40,130 nucleotides of DNA from Thermodesulfobacteriota bacterium. GTDB lineage: Bacteria; Desulfobacterota; DSM-4660; Desulfatiglandales; Desulfatiglandaceae. Location: positions 1-40,130 of the forward strand of contig JANQDY010000206.1 in NCBI GenBank assembly GCA_028278625.1, given 5' to 3'. Under the pieces are notes generated by a model. It searched no databases, was not told the origin of the DNA, and worked only from the letters and a program-made list of their open reading frames with translations. Below, in pieces: positions 1 through 7,733 of this stretch. The position numbers and the translations under genes were made by a program. Positions within the stretch are counted from its first letter, which is position 1. Each line of letters opens with the position of its first letter.

Positions 1-1131
1 TTTCCCCAGCCGCCTGGCGAGCCCAGGGTCATTGTAGAGGGCCGGTGTGGGATCTTCCCTTATTGTGAAGGTGGGCGACGGCATGTCAAAGGCCGCTGAA
101 ATGCCATTGGCAATGCGCTCTATGGCGCTCAAGAGCTGCGCTCTGGTTTCATCTGAAAAGGAACGCACCGTCAGCTGCAAATGCGCCTCATCGGATATGA
201 TGTTATGTTTGGTGCCGCTCTGAACGGATCCCACGGTGATGACCGCCGGTTCCGTGGGATTGATTTCCCGGCTCACAATGCTTTGAAGGGCTAAAATGAT
301 CTGAGCGGCCGCCACCACCGGGTCCTTGGTTTCATGAGGGGCCGCACCGTGCCCTCCCCTGCCGTGAACCTTTATGTCCACCGAATCAACATTGGCCATG
401 GCATACCCCTCGCAATAGGCCACCGTGCCGGCCGGCAGATCCGCGGCCACATGTAACGCTAGACAGTAATCCGGAATTCCGAACCGTTCAAAAAGACCGT
501 CTGCCAGCATGGCCCTGGCCCCCGCCCCCTTCTCTTCCGCCGGTTGCCCCACCATCATGAGCGTGCCTGACCAAAGGTCTTTCAACTGCACGAGAACGCG
601 GGCGGTCCCGACGAATACCGTCATGTGAATATCATGACCGCAGGCATGCATCACACCCACCTCCCGCCCCTTTTGATCCTTGGTCCGGATGCGGCTGGCA
701 TAGGGCAAACCGGTCTCTTCGGTAATGGGAAGGGCGTCCATGTCGGTCCGAATCATCACCGTGGGCCCCTTGCCGTTTTTAAAAATTGCCACAATCCCAT
801 AACCGCCCACATTCGTTGTCACTTCAAAGCCGACGGCTTTCAATTCTTCAGCCAGACGGGCCGATGTTTTCATCTCTCTAAAGGACAACTCCGGATGAGA
901 GTGAAAATGACGGTAAAGGGTTTCCAGATAAGGGTAGCGCTGATGGATTGCATCAATGAGACTGATCGGGAGATCGGTCCGGTCGTTGGCGGATGGCTGC
1001 CCAAAGGAAGGGGCCAAGGAGGGCCATAACACCAACCATAGTAGAAGAACGGGCCACAGCTTTGCACCTTTGGTTCTTGCACAATCAACCTGTTTTACGC
1101 TGATTCGAGTGCGGGCCGGATTCTTCAGCAT
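1..1131 (-). CDS. M20-family amidohydrolase (hippurate/aminoacylase type) with signal peptide, truncated by the window edge
   Basis: Reading the minus strand from an ATG at 1131 gives an open frame that runs off the left edge of the window (377 codons visible). An SD-like AGGAG lies 6 bases upstream of the ATG. The N-terminus is basic and followed by a very hydrophobic run (LWPVLLLWLVLW), so export or membrane anchoring is likely. The frame then contains HSHPELSF and, near 620-660, GVMHACGHDIHMT, the metal-binding signature of M20D peptidases and amidohydrolases, and further on GRGGHGAAPHETKDPV of the dimerisation domain. The family hydrolyses N-acyl amino acids such as hippurate, or releases acids from amides, with a di-metal centre. 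It is divergent from the SulP remnant and FUSC genes, and no shared regulation is visible. The C-terminus is not seen, so the exact substrate class is open. Confidence 0.88.
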   Translation of the reverse strand, partial: MLKNPARTRISVKQVDCARTKGAKLWPVLLLWLVLWPSLAPSFGQPSANDRTDLPISLIDAIHQRYPYLETLYRHFHSHPELSFREMKTSARLAEELKAVGFEVTTNVGGYGIVAIFKNGKGPTVMIRTDMDALPITEETGLPYASRIRTKDQKGREVGVMHACGHDIHMTVFVGTARVLVQLKDLWSGTLMMVGQPAEEKGAGARAMLADGLFERFGIPDYCLALHVAADLPAGTVAYCEGYAMANVDSVDIKVHGRGGHGAAPHETKDPVVAAAQIILALQSIVSREINPTEPAVITVGSVQSGTKHNIISDEAHLQLTVRSFSDETRAQLLSAIERIANGISAAFDMPSPTFTIREDPTPALYNDPGLARRLGK

Positions 1132-1178
1132 TCTACTCTCCTGTTTCAGCAGGTCAGTCATTGGTTGGTTCTCGCAAC

Positions 1179-1195
1179 GGGATGGGACTCATCCC
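1179..1195. repeat. Inverted repeat upstream of the amidohydrolase gene
   Basis: A perfect 6-bp inverted repeat, GGGATG-ggact-CATCCC, lies 48 bases upstream of the amidohydrolase start. It could be an operator or a leader hairpin. No T-tract follows on either strand, so a terminator is unlikely. The rest of 1132-1401 shows no gene that I can support. Confidence 0.3.
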
Positions 1196-1401
1196 AAGTA
1201 CACCGAATCAGGAGTCAATTCAAGGGAATTCGAAAGGCGCGGCTTTTCCCGCTGCAATACATGCTAAAAGCTCCGGATTATTCTAAATCAAACAGTAATC
1301 TTGCACCATCTTAACTTACTAATGGGATGATTTCGGGCGGAATTGAGTAATGGTTTTCGCCCTAAATCCGATTCAGGCAAGCAACTAACGGTGAGCGCTA
1401 C

Positions 1402-1647
1402 ATGTCTTTCATGTCGCATATCCCGTCTGTTTTGAAACGGGGACAGCAGAATTCGAGGCCAATGAGGTTTTTCTCAAATATCAAAGGAGGCCTTTCAGGG
1501 GCCATGTCCGCCGCAATGATTACCCTCCCGATGTCCATTGCCTATGGACTCATCGCTTTCGGGTCAATGGGGCATGGCACTTCTTCCCGGACCGTCTTGG
1601 CGGATTCAACTCCCATTGCTTGCATATTCAAACATTTCATCCACTGA
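1402..1647 (+). pseudogene. N-terminal remnant of a SulP-family anion permease
   Basis: The 81-codon frame contains SNIKGGLSGAMSAAMITLPM followed by SIAYGLIAFG, which matches the conserved first membrane segment of SulP (SLC26-type) sulfate/anion transporters (usual pattern: GGlsGalsaAmitLPMSiAYG). The match stops after about residue 55 and the frame ends after an unrelated tail (STPIACIFKHFIH). SulP permeases normally have 500-600 residues and about 12-14 membrane spans, and no continuation is present before the next gene at 1687. I read it as a decayed, 5'-only fragment left by a deletion. A short expressed peptide cannot be excluded but is unlikely to transport anything. Confidence 0.6.
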
Positions 1648-1686
1648 GTTGATCTTTTTGTCGTGAGGATATAAGAAACATTCACT

Positions 1687-2850
1687 GTGGGAGTGTTTCT
1701 TTTTGTGAATCAAAGGGCCAAAAGACCATCTATGTTGCGTGCCGTGCCAAAATGGTTGACATCACTTAGGGATTCGGATCCCGGCCGTATCCGACTCAAA
1801 CAGGGCGTTCGAACGACCCTTTCCGCCTTCGTCACCGCCTGCATCCTTTACCTTTTGGGCCAACAATGGCCGCTCTTCTCCGGCATGTTGCCGATCATGA
1901 TGGGTGCCATGTCCGCGACAATCGCATCACAAATCTTAAACGGCGAAACACGCAGGCAGCAGCAGGCAGCTACCCTCACGGCAGGGGCGTCGGGCATCCT
2001 CATGGTGCTCATCACCTTTTTGATTCGCAATGCAACATTTCTTAACGGCATCACCATGTCCGTCCTGGCTTTTGCGGTTTTCTACATTCGCCGCTTCGGC
2101 CTGCTGTACGTGGGACTGGGGCTCTACACCCTTTTCATTTTTATGTTCGGTACCGTGGTTGCAAAAACTGAAGCATCCCCTTTGCCCGCTGGGATGGCCA
2201 TTCTCCTTTCAATTCCGGTGACCTTCATCATCAACTTTTACTTTCTGCCTGCAAACAGACGCTTCCTTTTTCGCGACAGTGTTTTTTTGTTTATGGAACA
2301 GGCGGATAGGGTGGTCACCCTTCTGCACAGGGTCTTTTCCGGCCGCATATCGGCTGCCGAAGCCGAAATGAAGACGCACCAAGCCCTAAAAGACCTGCAG
2401 AAGCGGCTTACCGGCGGCGAAGACACCCTCGCAGGCATCAGCACGGAAGATGAAGATGAACAAAACCTTCTTGAGTCCCTTTATGTGAATGAATACCGCA
2501 CCTACGGTGCCATGAGCCTCGCCATCGATGCGGTGATGGAAACCGTTGCCGCGGGCGACGCTGCCGCCGGTCCCCAGGGTGAGCAAATGGAAAAGGTTTT
2601 TCGCCTGTTGGCGACCCTTCTAAAGACCGCGAAACAAAGCAGACGTGCCGGACAGTCATGGCAACAACAACTTGATCGATACAGCCGTCTGGTGAATACC
2701 GCCCGCAACGACCTACTTGCCGGCCATGAGATCACCAAAGGGAGAGCGTTTTTTCTCGCGCGGCTTCTGCTGATCCTGGATCGTGTGGGTGAAGCTTTGG
2801 GCGCATTGCACGATGATTTGATCCGGTTCGAAGCAAAGGTGGGCCCATGA
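1687..2850 (+). CDS. FUSC-family membrane protein (aromatic acid exporter-like), first of a pair
   Basis: 387 residues from a GTG at 1687; an ATG at 1732 (MLRAVPKWL) is an equally plausible start, and neither has a convincing SD. Residues about 35-195 hold five or six hydrophobic segments, beginning RIRLKQGVRTTLSAFVTACI, typical of the N-terminal membrane half of fusaric-acid-resistance/AaeB-type proteins. The rest is a soluble helical region rich in Glu, Arg and Leu. AaeB-like proteins export aromatic carboxylic acids. Its stop overlaps the start of the next FUSC gene by 4 bases (ATGA), so the two are translationally coupled and probably form one exporter made of two polypeptides. This family often travels with aromatic-acid metabolism, which fits the ligases nearby. 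Confidence 0.72.
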   Translation: MGVFLFVNQRAKRPSMLRAVPKWLTSLRDSDPGRIRLKQGVRTTLSAFVTACILYLLGQQWPLFSGMLPIMMGAMSATIASQILNGETRRQQQAATLTAGASGILMVLITFLIRNATFLNGITMSVLAFAVFYIRRFGLLYVGLGLYTLFIFMFGTVVAKTEASPLPAGMAILLSIPVTFIINFYFLPANRRFLFRDSVFLFMEQADRVVTLLHRVFSGRISAAEAEMKTHQALKDLQKRLTGGEDTLAGISTEDEDEQNLLESLYVNEYRTYGAMSLAIDAVMETVAAGDAAAGPQGEQMEKVFRLLATLLKTAKQSRRAGQSWQQQLDRYSRLVNTARNDLLAGHEITKGRAFFLARLLLILDRVGEALGALHDDLIRFEAKVGP

Positions 2851-3878
2851 GAATGCTTACCACCACGCGCCATGGGGTCCAGGCAACAGTGGCCGTTTCG
2901 GCCGTCTACGCGTTGTCGTTACTCTTTCCGCGGCTGGAACATCCCTATTGGGCGGTTGTCACGGCCCTGGTGGTGCTTTGCCAGACGTGGTCTGAAAGCA
3001 TCAAAAAGGCTTCACAGCGTGTAGCGGCCACTTTTGTGGGCCTTTTGGCCGCCGTAATCCTGTGCAGGCTTCTCGGTTCATTGTCCGCGGCCAAGGGCGT
3101 CGTCCTTTTTGCCTCTGTCTTTCTCTTTTCCTACACCGCGTCAAAGTCGTATTTGTGGACGATTTTCTGGATGTCCATCGTGGTCATCATGATGTTCGAC
3201 CTGCTGGGCAGGATGGATCATGGGTTGGTGCTGGAGCGGATGATTGAAACCCTGCTGGGAGCCGGCATGGCGATGCTGGTGTCAACCACTGTCCTCCCTG
3301 TGAATGCCAGGGATCAGTTACGCTCGGATGTCCCCAAATTCCTCGGGCTGGCAAGAAAAGCCCTGGCAAACGCCATGAACAATGCCATGGGCATTGAATC
3401 CAAAAACAAAAGCCCACTTCATTCCGCCATGCTCATGAGTTTTCAGAAGGTCAGCGATGAGTATCACACGCGGCAGCGGGAAACCTTTCTGCTGCGCCGG
3501 GAACCCTCACAGCTCAGGCGATGGGTCTTCTGGATGGAGATGCTGTCGTTTTACACGTCGGATATGCACCACGCGGTGGAGCAGGCCCGGGGTCCCCTAC
3601 CCGTTCTGAGCATTCGGGATGAAATGACGGCTCTGAGAGAGGGGATTGAAGATGCCCTTGAGCAGCTGGCCGGCTATGCCGACCGCAGTGAACCGGTTGC
3701 CGTTGCCCCTACAAAAGATCTTAAGGATGCCATTCGGGAAAAGCTCGCTCCGCTTCTCACAGAGAATATGGAGGAGCGGGATGCCTGCCTCGGCTTCCTG
3801 CCGGTCCTCTATTATGTGGACAAAATCTACGGGGTGCTGGAAGAGATGGCCGCCATCGTCAACAATCGGAAGCGATAA
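2847..3878 (+). CDS. FUSC-family membrane protein, second of a pair
   Basis: 343 residues. The start ATG overlaps the previous stop (ATGA at 2847-2850). The N-terminal 150 residues carry about five membrane segments with the FUSC_2 pattern HPYWAVVTALVVLCQTW and ASQRVAATFVGLLAAVI, then a cytosolic helical domain. The pattern of a conserved tryptophan/proline turn followed by R-x-x-AT-x-x-G is characteristic of the FUSC membrane domain. The partner gene is just upstream; together they resemble the two membrane halves that are fused in longer AaeB/YccS proteins. The last 20 bases overlap the convergent Fe-S gene at 3859-4539. Substrate is unknown; export of an aromatic or other organic acid is an inference. 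Confidence 0.72.
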   Translation: MRMLTTTRHGVQATVAVSAVYALSLLFPRLEHPYWAVVTALVVLCQTWSESIKKASQRVAATFVGLLAAVILCRLLGSLSAAKGVVLFASVFLFSYTASKSYLWTIFWMSIVVIMMFDLLGRMDHGLVLERMIETLLGAGMAMLVSTTVLPVNARDQLRSDVPKFLGLARKALANAMNNAMGIESKNKSPLHSAMLMSFQKVSDEYHTRQRETFLLRREPSQLRRWVFWMEMLSFYTSDMHHAVEQARGPLPVLSIRDEMTALREGIEDALEQLAGYADRSEPVAVAPTKDLKDAIREKLAPLLTENMEERDACLGFLPVLYYVDKIYGVLEEMAAIVNNRKR

Positions 3879-4539
3879 CGATGTCTATGGCATCGTTGGG
3901 GCAGATGGTGTAACAATCCCCGCATACATCGCATTTTTCAGGGTCGATAACAAACCGCTCCTCCTTCTCATGGATCGCCTTAAAGGAGCATTTTTCCATG
4001 CATTCCCCGCACCCGATGCAATCATCCGTAATCCGAACGCCTGAAAAAGGGATCTGGGCACCACCGAAGCTGAATTTTGTCCGCAGCAGTTTGTGAGAGC
4101 GGTGCTCCATTTCAAAGTCAAAATCAAAGACTTCCCCCCAGGCCCTATGAATACAGAAAGTGGTCATGGCGGGATATCGTTCAATGTCCTTTACGCAAAG
4201 CATGAACATCTCGTTATCCCCGGCTTTTTCTTTCAGTGTTTCAAGGGGAATTTCCTTCACATGGCCGGTGGCACGGATGGTATAGCCCGGTTCAAAATAG
4301 GGCATTCCCTGTTGATCGTGGGTGACACGGGTTTTTGGATACATGCCGCAGATGGACACCTTTTCACTCTTTTTGAGCTGGTGGTAAAAGGCCTTGGTGA
4401 CCATGGTCTGAAAATACAATCCTTCACGATCATGGGCCCTCAGGTGGGCAATCCGCGTTTGCGGAGTGCCCTTGTTGATGGTTGCAAACGCAAGGCAACC
4501 GATCCGGTCGAATTTCTCATAAATTTTCGGGATATCCAT
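3859..4539 (-). CDS. Pyridoxamine-5'-phosphate-oxidase-like flavin-fold protein fused to a 2x[4Fe-4S] ferredoxin
   Basis: 226 residues. Residues 1-150 look like the split-barrel FMN-binding fold of the PNPOx family (CLAFATINKGTPQTRIAHL, GLYFQTM, YTIRATGHVKEIP). The C-terminus has two complete C-x2-C-x2-C-x3-C motifs, Cys174/177/180/184 and Cys203/206/209/213, for two [4Fe-4S] clusters. Flavin plus two clusters suggests an electron shuttle between ferredoxin and a flavin-reactive partner. It is the last gene of the MoaD-AOR-DUF2080 run on the minus strand, so it is a good candidate for the redox partner of AOR. The 3' end overlaps the convergent FUSC gene by 20 bases. Binding of FMN versus F420 or another cofactor is not resolved. 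Confidence 0.8.
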   Translation of the reverse strand: MDIPKIYEKFDRIGCLAFATINKGTPQTRIAHLRAHDREGLYFQTMVTKAFYHQLKKSEKVSICGMYPKTRVTHDQQGMPYFEPGYTIRATGHVKEIPLETLKEKAGDNEMFMLCVKDIERYPAMTTFCIHRAWGEVFDFDFEMEHRSHKLLRTKFSFGGAQIPFSGVRITDDCIGCGECMEKCSFKAIHEKEERFVIDPEKCDVCGDCYTICPNDAIDIVIASDC

Positions 4540-4581
4540 TACTTTCTCTCACCCGTTCTCCATCAAACCATTTCCATCATA

Positions 4582-4755
4582 TTAGTTCAGTCGGACTATC
4601 TTAACGCGATGCCCCACCCAATCACAAGGTAAATAGACCCGGCCCACTTTTCCACTGGATCCAACTCGTTTTTCCAGGACTTCCGTGCCGTTTAATTCAA
4701 ATCTGACCATACTTCCCAGAACTCCAACACCCTTCTTTTGCCGATTCGGTTTCAT
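4582..4755 (-). CDS. Small DUF2080-like protein next to AOR (57 aa)
   Basis: A short frame between AOR and the Fe-S protein: ATG at 4755, stop at 4582, with GAGGGA spaced correctly upstream. The product is basic at the N-terminus (MKPNRQKKGVG) and continues VRFELNGTEVLEKRVGSSGK then VGRVYLPCDWVGHRVKIVRL. The pattern E-K-x-V-x-x-S-G-x-x-G-R-V-Y-L/V-P-x-x-W-x-G is that of DUF2080, often labelled a transposon-associated protein but also seen as a short gene beside AOR-type enzymes; that second point is from memory. The fold is probably a small SpoVT/AbrB-like swapped-hairpin barrel. Function unknown. Its place inside the operon suggests a role with AOR, or a small regulator. Confidence 0.72.
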   Translation of the reverse strand: MKPNRQKKGVGVLGSMVRFELNGTEVLEKRVGSSGKVGRVYLPCDWVGHRVKIVRLN

Positions 4756-4806
4756 AATTATCCCTCACGCACCACGAATTTTGACAGATCCGAATTTGAA
4801 ATAGAT

Positions 4807-6678
4807 CTACAGCCCCAGTTTATCAGCCACATAGCCAATCCCAAGTTCATGCAGTTTACCCCGGCTCGGCTTACCGCTTTTGTCCCAGCCTCTCGCTTCG
4901 TAGTACTCATCCAGCATCTTTTCGAGTTCCTCCCGGCTGATAAAGTGCCCTTTCGCGGCGCCGCCCTTGAGCGGTTCGGTCAACAGTCTCTCGGGAAGGG
5001 TATCATCGGCCCGTGTGAGTCCTTCCCGAACATTGAATGCGTGGGCCAGGTTGTTGATTCTTTCACCCACCTTCAGGATGTCATCAGGGGCAAATGTCAG
5101 TCCGGTAACCGCCGCCATGAGCGAAGCTGTGTTCTGGGCGGCAATACCCACCACCGCCATATCCAATAGAAAGGCACACATGGTGGGCGCATCGGTGGTA
5201 GCCGTACGGATATCCTGGTTCCATTTTGTGAGAACGCCTTTGCCTTCCGCGGAAAACCGGTCCACCTCATGGGGCACGGGAATGCCGAAAATCTCCTGAA
5301 ATGCATATCCCCTGCAATGGTCGGCCCCTGTGTAGGAGGTGGCGTAATTGAGACCGTGGGCCTTGGCACCTCTCACATCATAGGCGGGCAATTCAAGGCC
5401 CTTTACGTGCATGGCATATTTCTCGGCGCCTTTTCCGATTTTCTCCGCCGCGATCTTGCTGCCGTCGGCCAGGACTTCACCGATCCCTTCCCGATAAGCC
5501 ATCAACTTGAGGACTTGATTCATGGCATCATGGTTTCCGAAGTTGAGTTCCAGACCGCCCGTGTCTTCCCTGGTCAGAATGCCTTTTTCAAACAACTCCA
5601 TGGCAAATGCGATGGTCACACCGGAAGAGAGGGTATCAAACCCCATTTCATCGGCCAGGCGGTCCGCCGCGATAATCGCATCGATGTTTTCAACGCCGGT
5701 AACCCCACCGTACGCGTACATGGTCTCAAACTCGGGACCCTCGCTCAGAATGCCGGCATAAGTTCCGGTCTTTGCCAGTTTCATCTGACTACACCCCACC
5801 GGACAACCGTAACAGGCTTCAAACCCCACATTTCGCGTCATCTGCACATCAACACCGATTTTATCCACCGGATTGTATTCCCCTGTGGCAGTAAAGTTCC
5901 TGGTGGGAAAAATACCCGTCTCACAGGTGTGGTCCACGACCATGGGCGTACCGATGTTGGCGAATGCCGGATACAGAACATGGCTTTCCTTCATGGCCTC
6001 GGTCATGGTCTTTTTCGCGGTTTTCAGCTTTTCCCTGTCAAAGATCTTCACTTTCTCCGTACCGCGAACCGCTATGGCTTTCAGATTCTTGCTCCCCATC
6101 ACCGCACCGAGCCCTTTTCGCCCGGCCGCGCGCCACTCATTGATGATGGAAGCAATTTTGACCTGGTTCTCGCCGGCCGGTCCGATGCAGGCCACTCGAA
6201 CATTCTGATCGTGGAGTTCGTTCTTGATAACCTGCTGCGTATCAGAGGTCTTCATCCCCCAAAGCTTCTTGGCCTTTCTGAATTTGACATCACCGTCTTT
6301 TATCCAGAGATAGACAGGCTCTTCCGCCCTTCCCTCGATGATGACAACATCATAACCGGCAAACTTGAGTTCCACGGGAAAATACCCTCCCGTCAATGCC
6401 ATGCCCACTGCACCGGTAAGTGGTGATTTGGCTGTCACGCTCATTCGGCTGGCGCAGGGAATACTCGTGCCGGAAAAGGGTCCCGGAGCAAAAATCAGCT
6501 TGTTATCCGGCCCCAGGGGATCCGTATTGGCCGCCACTTCATCAAAAAGATATTTGATGCCGAATCCTGCCCCTCCGATGAAATCTTGGGCGAGTTCTAA
6601 GGGTAACGTTTCTTTCGTTGCTGTCTGCTTCGTCAGATTAACCCGCAAAACATTTCCCGTGTATCCGCCTTTGTACAT
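4807..6678 (-). CDS. aor: Tungsten-type aldehyde:ferredoxin oxidoreductase family protein
   Basis: 623 residues, the normal length for AOR. The N-terminal domain starts YKGGYTGNVLRVNLT and contains PGPFSGTSIPCASRMSVTAK and a GRKGLGAVMGSKNLKAI segment typical of the tungstopterin-binding region. The [4Fe-4S] ligands are Cys289, Cys292, Cys296 and Cys501; the spacing closely matches the Pyrococcus enzyme (288/291/295/494). The family oxidises aldehydes to acids with ferredoxin, or runs in reverse to reduce acids; some members act on aromatic substrates. The gene follows a MoaD-like gene and is followed by DUF2080-like and ferredoxin genes, so one operon is likely. The operon starts with an ANTAR-type terminator leader at 7106-7178. 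SD GGGAGG precedes the ATG. The 122 bases between AOR and the MoaD-like gene hold no further gene. Confidence 0.93.
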   Translation of the reverse strand: MYKGGYTGNVLRVNLTKQTATKETLPLELAQDFIGGAGFGIKYLFDEVAANTDPLGPDNKLIFAPGPFSGTSIPCASRMSVTAKSPLTGAVGMALTGGYFPVELKFAGYDVVIIEGRAEEPVYLWIKDGDVKFRKAKKLWGMKTSDTQQVIKNELHDQNVRVACIGPAGENQVKIASIINEWRAAGRKGLGAVMGSKNLKAIAVRGTEKVKIFDREKLKTAKKTMTEAMKESHVLYPAFANIGTPMVVDHTCETGIFPTRNFTATGEYNPVDKIGVDVQMTRNVGFEACYGCPVGCSQMKLAKTGTYAGILSEGPEFETMYAYGGVTGVENIDAIIAADRLADEMGFDTLSSGVTIAFAMELFEKGILTREDTGGLELNFGNHDAMNQVLKLMAYREGIGEVLADGSKIAAEKIGKGAEKYAMHVKGLELPAYDVRGAKAHGLNYATSYTGADHCRGYAFQEIFGIPVPHEVDRFSAEGKGVLTKWNQDIRTATTDAPTMCAFLLDMAVVGIAAQNTASLMAAVTGLTFAPDDILKVGERINNLAHAFNVREGLTRADDTLPERLLTEPLKGGAAKGHFISREELEKMLDEYYEARGWDKSGKPSRGKLHELGIGYVADKLGL

Positions 6679-6800
6679 GGTGAACCTCCCTATTTTCTTG
6701 ATCTCCTCCTTAAAGGCCCTGGGCCTTCAAGAAAATTATAATTTGACCGCCGATTTCTTTGCTGAATTGCCAACACCTCTTTTGGATATGGGCGTTACGT

Positions 6801-7100
6801 CTATCCGCCCCCGGCAGGGGGTAAGATCAAAACATCATCATGATCTTCAAGCATTGTTTCCATGCCATTTAGAAATTTGATGGATCTTCCATTGACCATA
6901 ATCTGAATGTGGGAAAGAAGACTGCCGGTTTCCGGCTCAAACAGATTCGATGACAGGGCTTCCCCCCAATGCTGCACCATATTGTCCAACAGATCCTTAA
7001 CGGTGCTTCCATCAGGCACCGTAAGGTCTAATTCCCTTCGGCCCAGAATTTTCTTAAGTCCCAGCAGGGTATGGACTTTTACGGATGTCAATGCTTTCAA
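6801..7100 (-). CDS. MoaD/ThiS-family sulfur carrier for the tungsten cofactor
   Basis: About 96-99 residues with the ubiquitin-like beta-grasp pattern and the C-terminal ILPPAGGG, whose final Gly-Gly is the thiocarboxylation site in MoaD and ThiS. MoaD-like genes adjoining AOR genes are common and are thought to serve tungstopterin synthesis. The start is uncertain: a TTG at 7100 lies only 5 bases after the T-tract of the leader terminator, and a second TTG at 7091 is preceded by GTGGG. Both give MTSVKVHTLLGL-type proteins. There is no ATG option before residue 38. Expression should depend on read-through of the terminator at 7106-7145. It heads the AOR operon on the minus strand. Confidence 0.85.
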   Translation of the reverse strand: MKALTSVKVHTLLGLKKILGRRELDLTVPDGSTVKDLLDNMVQHWGEALSSNLFEPETGSLLSHIQIMVNGRSIKFLNGMETMLEDHDDVLILPPAGGG

Positions 7101-7105
7101 CCCAC

Positions 7106-7178
7106 AAAAAAAGCCCTCTTTGCCGACTATTCGGGCAAAGAAGGCTTCATTACCTTCAAGAACGCTTCGTCACGTACT
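7106..7178 (-). promoter_or_regulatory. Element A: ANTAR-type dual-hairpin leader with terminator before moaD-aor
   Basis: On the minus strand, hairpin 1 (7159-7178) is AGTACG-TGACGAAG-CGTTCT with one T-T mismatch. Hairpin 2 (7140-7157) is GAAGG-TAATGAAG-CCTTC, one base further on. The 3' arm of hairpin 2 is also the 5' arm of a 12-bp terminator stem (7134-7145 with 7113-7124, one G-T pair) followed by seven T's (7106-7112). The two loops obey YRAYGRNG; inside the Y-G closing pair the hexaloops are GACGAA and AATGAA. Mutually exclusive antiterminator and terminator hairpins with G at loop position 4 are the hallmark of ANTAR targets. ANTAR binding is inferred. Confidence 0.8.
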
Positions 7179-7190
7179 GTTTTGTCTTTC

Positions 7191-7219
7191 TGTATAACCG
7201 GCTTGATTTTGCATGTCAA
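7191..7219 (-). promoter_or_regulatory. Sigma70-type promoter of the moaD-aor operon
   Basis: On the minus strand TTGACA (7214-7219) is followed after 17 bases by TATACA (7191-7196). The expected start near 7184 leaves a few bases before hairpin 1 of element A. The near-consensus boxes argue that initiation is strong and that control lies in the leader. Confidence 0.75.
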
Positions 7220-7231
7220 GCAAATTTTTCC

Positions 7232-7260
7232 TTGACATCCTTCATCACATTTCATACTTA
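7232..7260 (+). promoter_or_regulatory. Sigma70-type promoter of the small-protein/acyl-CoA dehydrogenase unit
   Basis: TTGACA (7232-7237), 17 bases, TACTTA (7255-7260). It is divergent from the moaD promoter; the two -35 boxes form the inverted repeat TGTCAAG/CTTGACA with 10 bases between the arms. Transcription should start about 15-20 bases before hairpin 1 of element B. Confidence 0.65.
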
Positions 7261-7284
7261 TATCAGTAATTACATATGCATATC

Positions 7285-7354
7285 GAGTCTAACGGTGGAC
7301 TCATGAGGTAATGAAGCCTCCACTTCCCGACAGAGGGAGTGGGGGCTTTTTTTT
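7285..7354 (+). promoter_or_regulatory. Element B: ANTAR-type dual-hairpin leader with terminator
   Basis: Hairpin 1 is GAGTC-TAACGGTG-GACTC (7285-7302), then two bases, then hairpin 2 GAGG-TAATGAAG-CCTC (7305-7320). The CCTC arm is reused in a terminator stem (about 7316-7328 with 7335-7346) followed by eight T's (7347-7354). Hexaloops are AACGGT and AATGAA, both with A at position 1 and G at position 4. It is the cleanest copy in the window and lies 42 bases before the ATG of the 103-aa protein. Confidence 0.85.
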
Positions 7355-7396
7355 CGATGTACATAAAGCCCAAGTGTTTTGGCGAAGGAGGAGAAA

Positions 7397-7708
7397 ATGG
7401 CCAAAGAGATTATCCTGTACAATCTTAAAGAGAGCGTCACCGATGAAGAATACAAGCAGTATTGTGAAGAGAAAAAGGGACCCTTCCTAAACGGGTTGCC
7501 GTCGTGCAAGAAATTCACCCTTGTGAAAATCACGGCTTCAAACAAGGGGGAAATTCCTTACAAGTACGTGGGGATCGTGGACACCACCAGTCAGGAAGAA
7601 TGGTTGAAAGACACCCAGTCGGAAGGATTTCAACAGTTCCTTCAGGAGTGGGTACCAAAGGTGGCCGATTTCCATATTCTCATGGGAGAGGAAGTTTTCG
7701 GCGGCTGA
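7397..7708 (+). CDS. Small dimeric alpha/beta-barrel-like protein (HapK/REDY-like), 103 aa
   Basis: The ATG at 7397 has the SD GGAGGAG just upstream; an earlier in-frame TTG at 7379 has none. The sequence alternates strands and helices in the ferredoxin-like pattern (KEIILYNLKESVTDEEYKQY, KFTLVKI, YKYVGIVDTTSQEEWLKD, FHILMGEEVF). It resembles the small HapK/REDY-like and EthD/Dabb-type proteins that often accompany catabolic enzymes. No catalytic residues can be assigned. It lies between two ANTAR-type elements, B upstream and C downstream, and is followed after 111 bases by the acyl-CoA dehydrogenase. Family assignment is from pattern memory and moderate only. Confidence 0.65.
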   Translation: MAKEIILYNLKESVTDEEYKQYCEEKKGPFLNGLPSCKKFTLVKITASNKGEIPYKYVGIVDTTSQEEWLKDTQSEGFQQFLQEWVPKVADFHILMGEEVFGG

Positions 7709-7733
7709 TCACGGGACTTGAGCAAGAATGAGC

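Noticed and set aside
719..735. GGTAATGGG inside the amidohydrolase gene as another ANTAR element
   Set aside because: It lies inside coding sequence and has neither a matching stem nor a terminator with a T-run.
5269..6426. Long plus-strand ORF (385 codons) opposite AOR
   Set aside because: It is the shadow of the well-conserved AOR gene; the product is rich in His/Gly/Phe without any family pattern.
7285..7354. Fluoride, guanidine-II or other known riboswitch as the identity of the leader elements
   Set aside because: The GAGG-TAATGGCG-CCTC hairpin superficially resembles the first fluoride riboswitch hairpin, and the ACGR core resembles guanidine-II loops. But the later pseudoknot parts of the fluoride class and the minimal ACGR tetraloops are absent, none of the genes is a fluoride or guanidine exporter, and an ANTAR regulator with a matching loop rule is encoded in the cluster.
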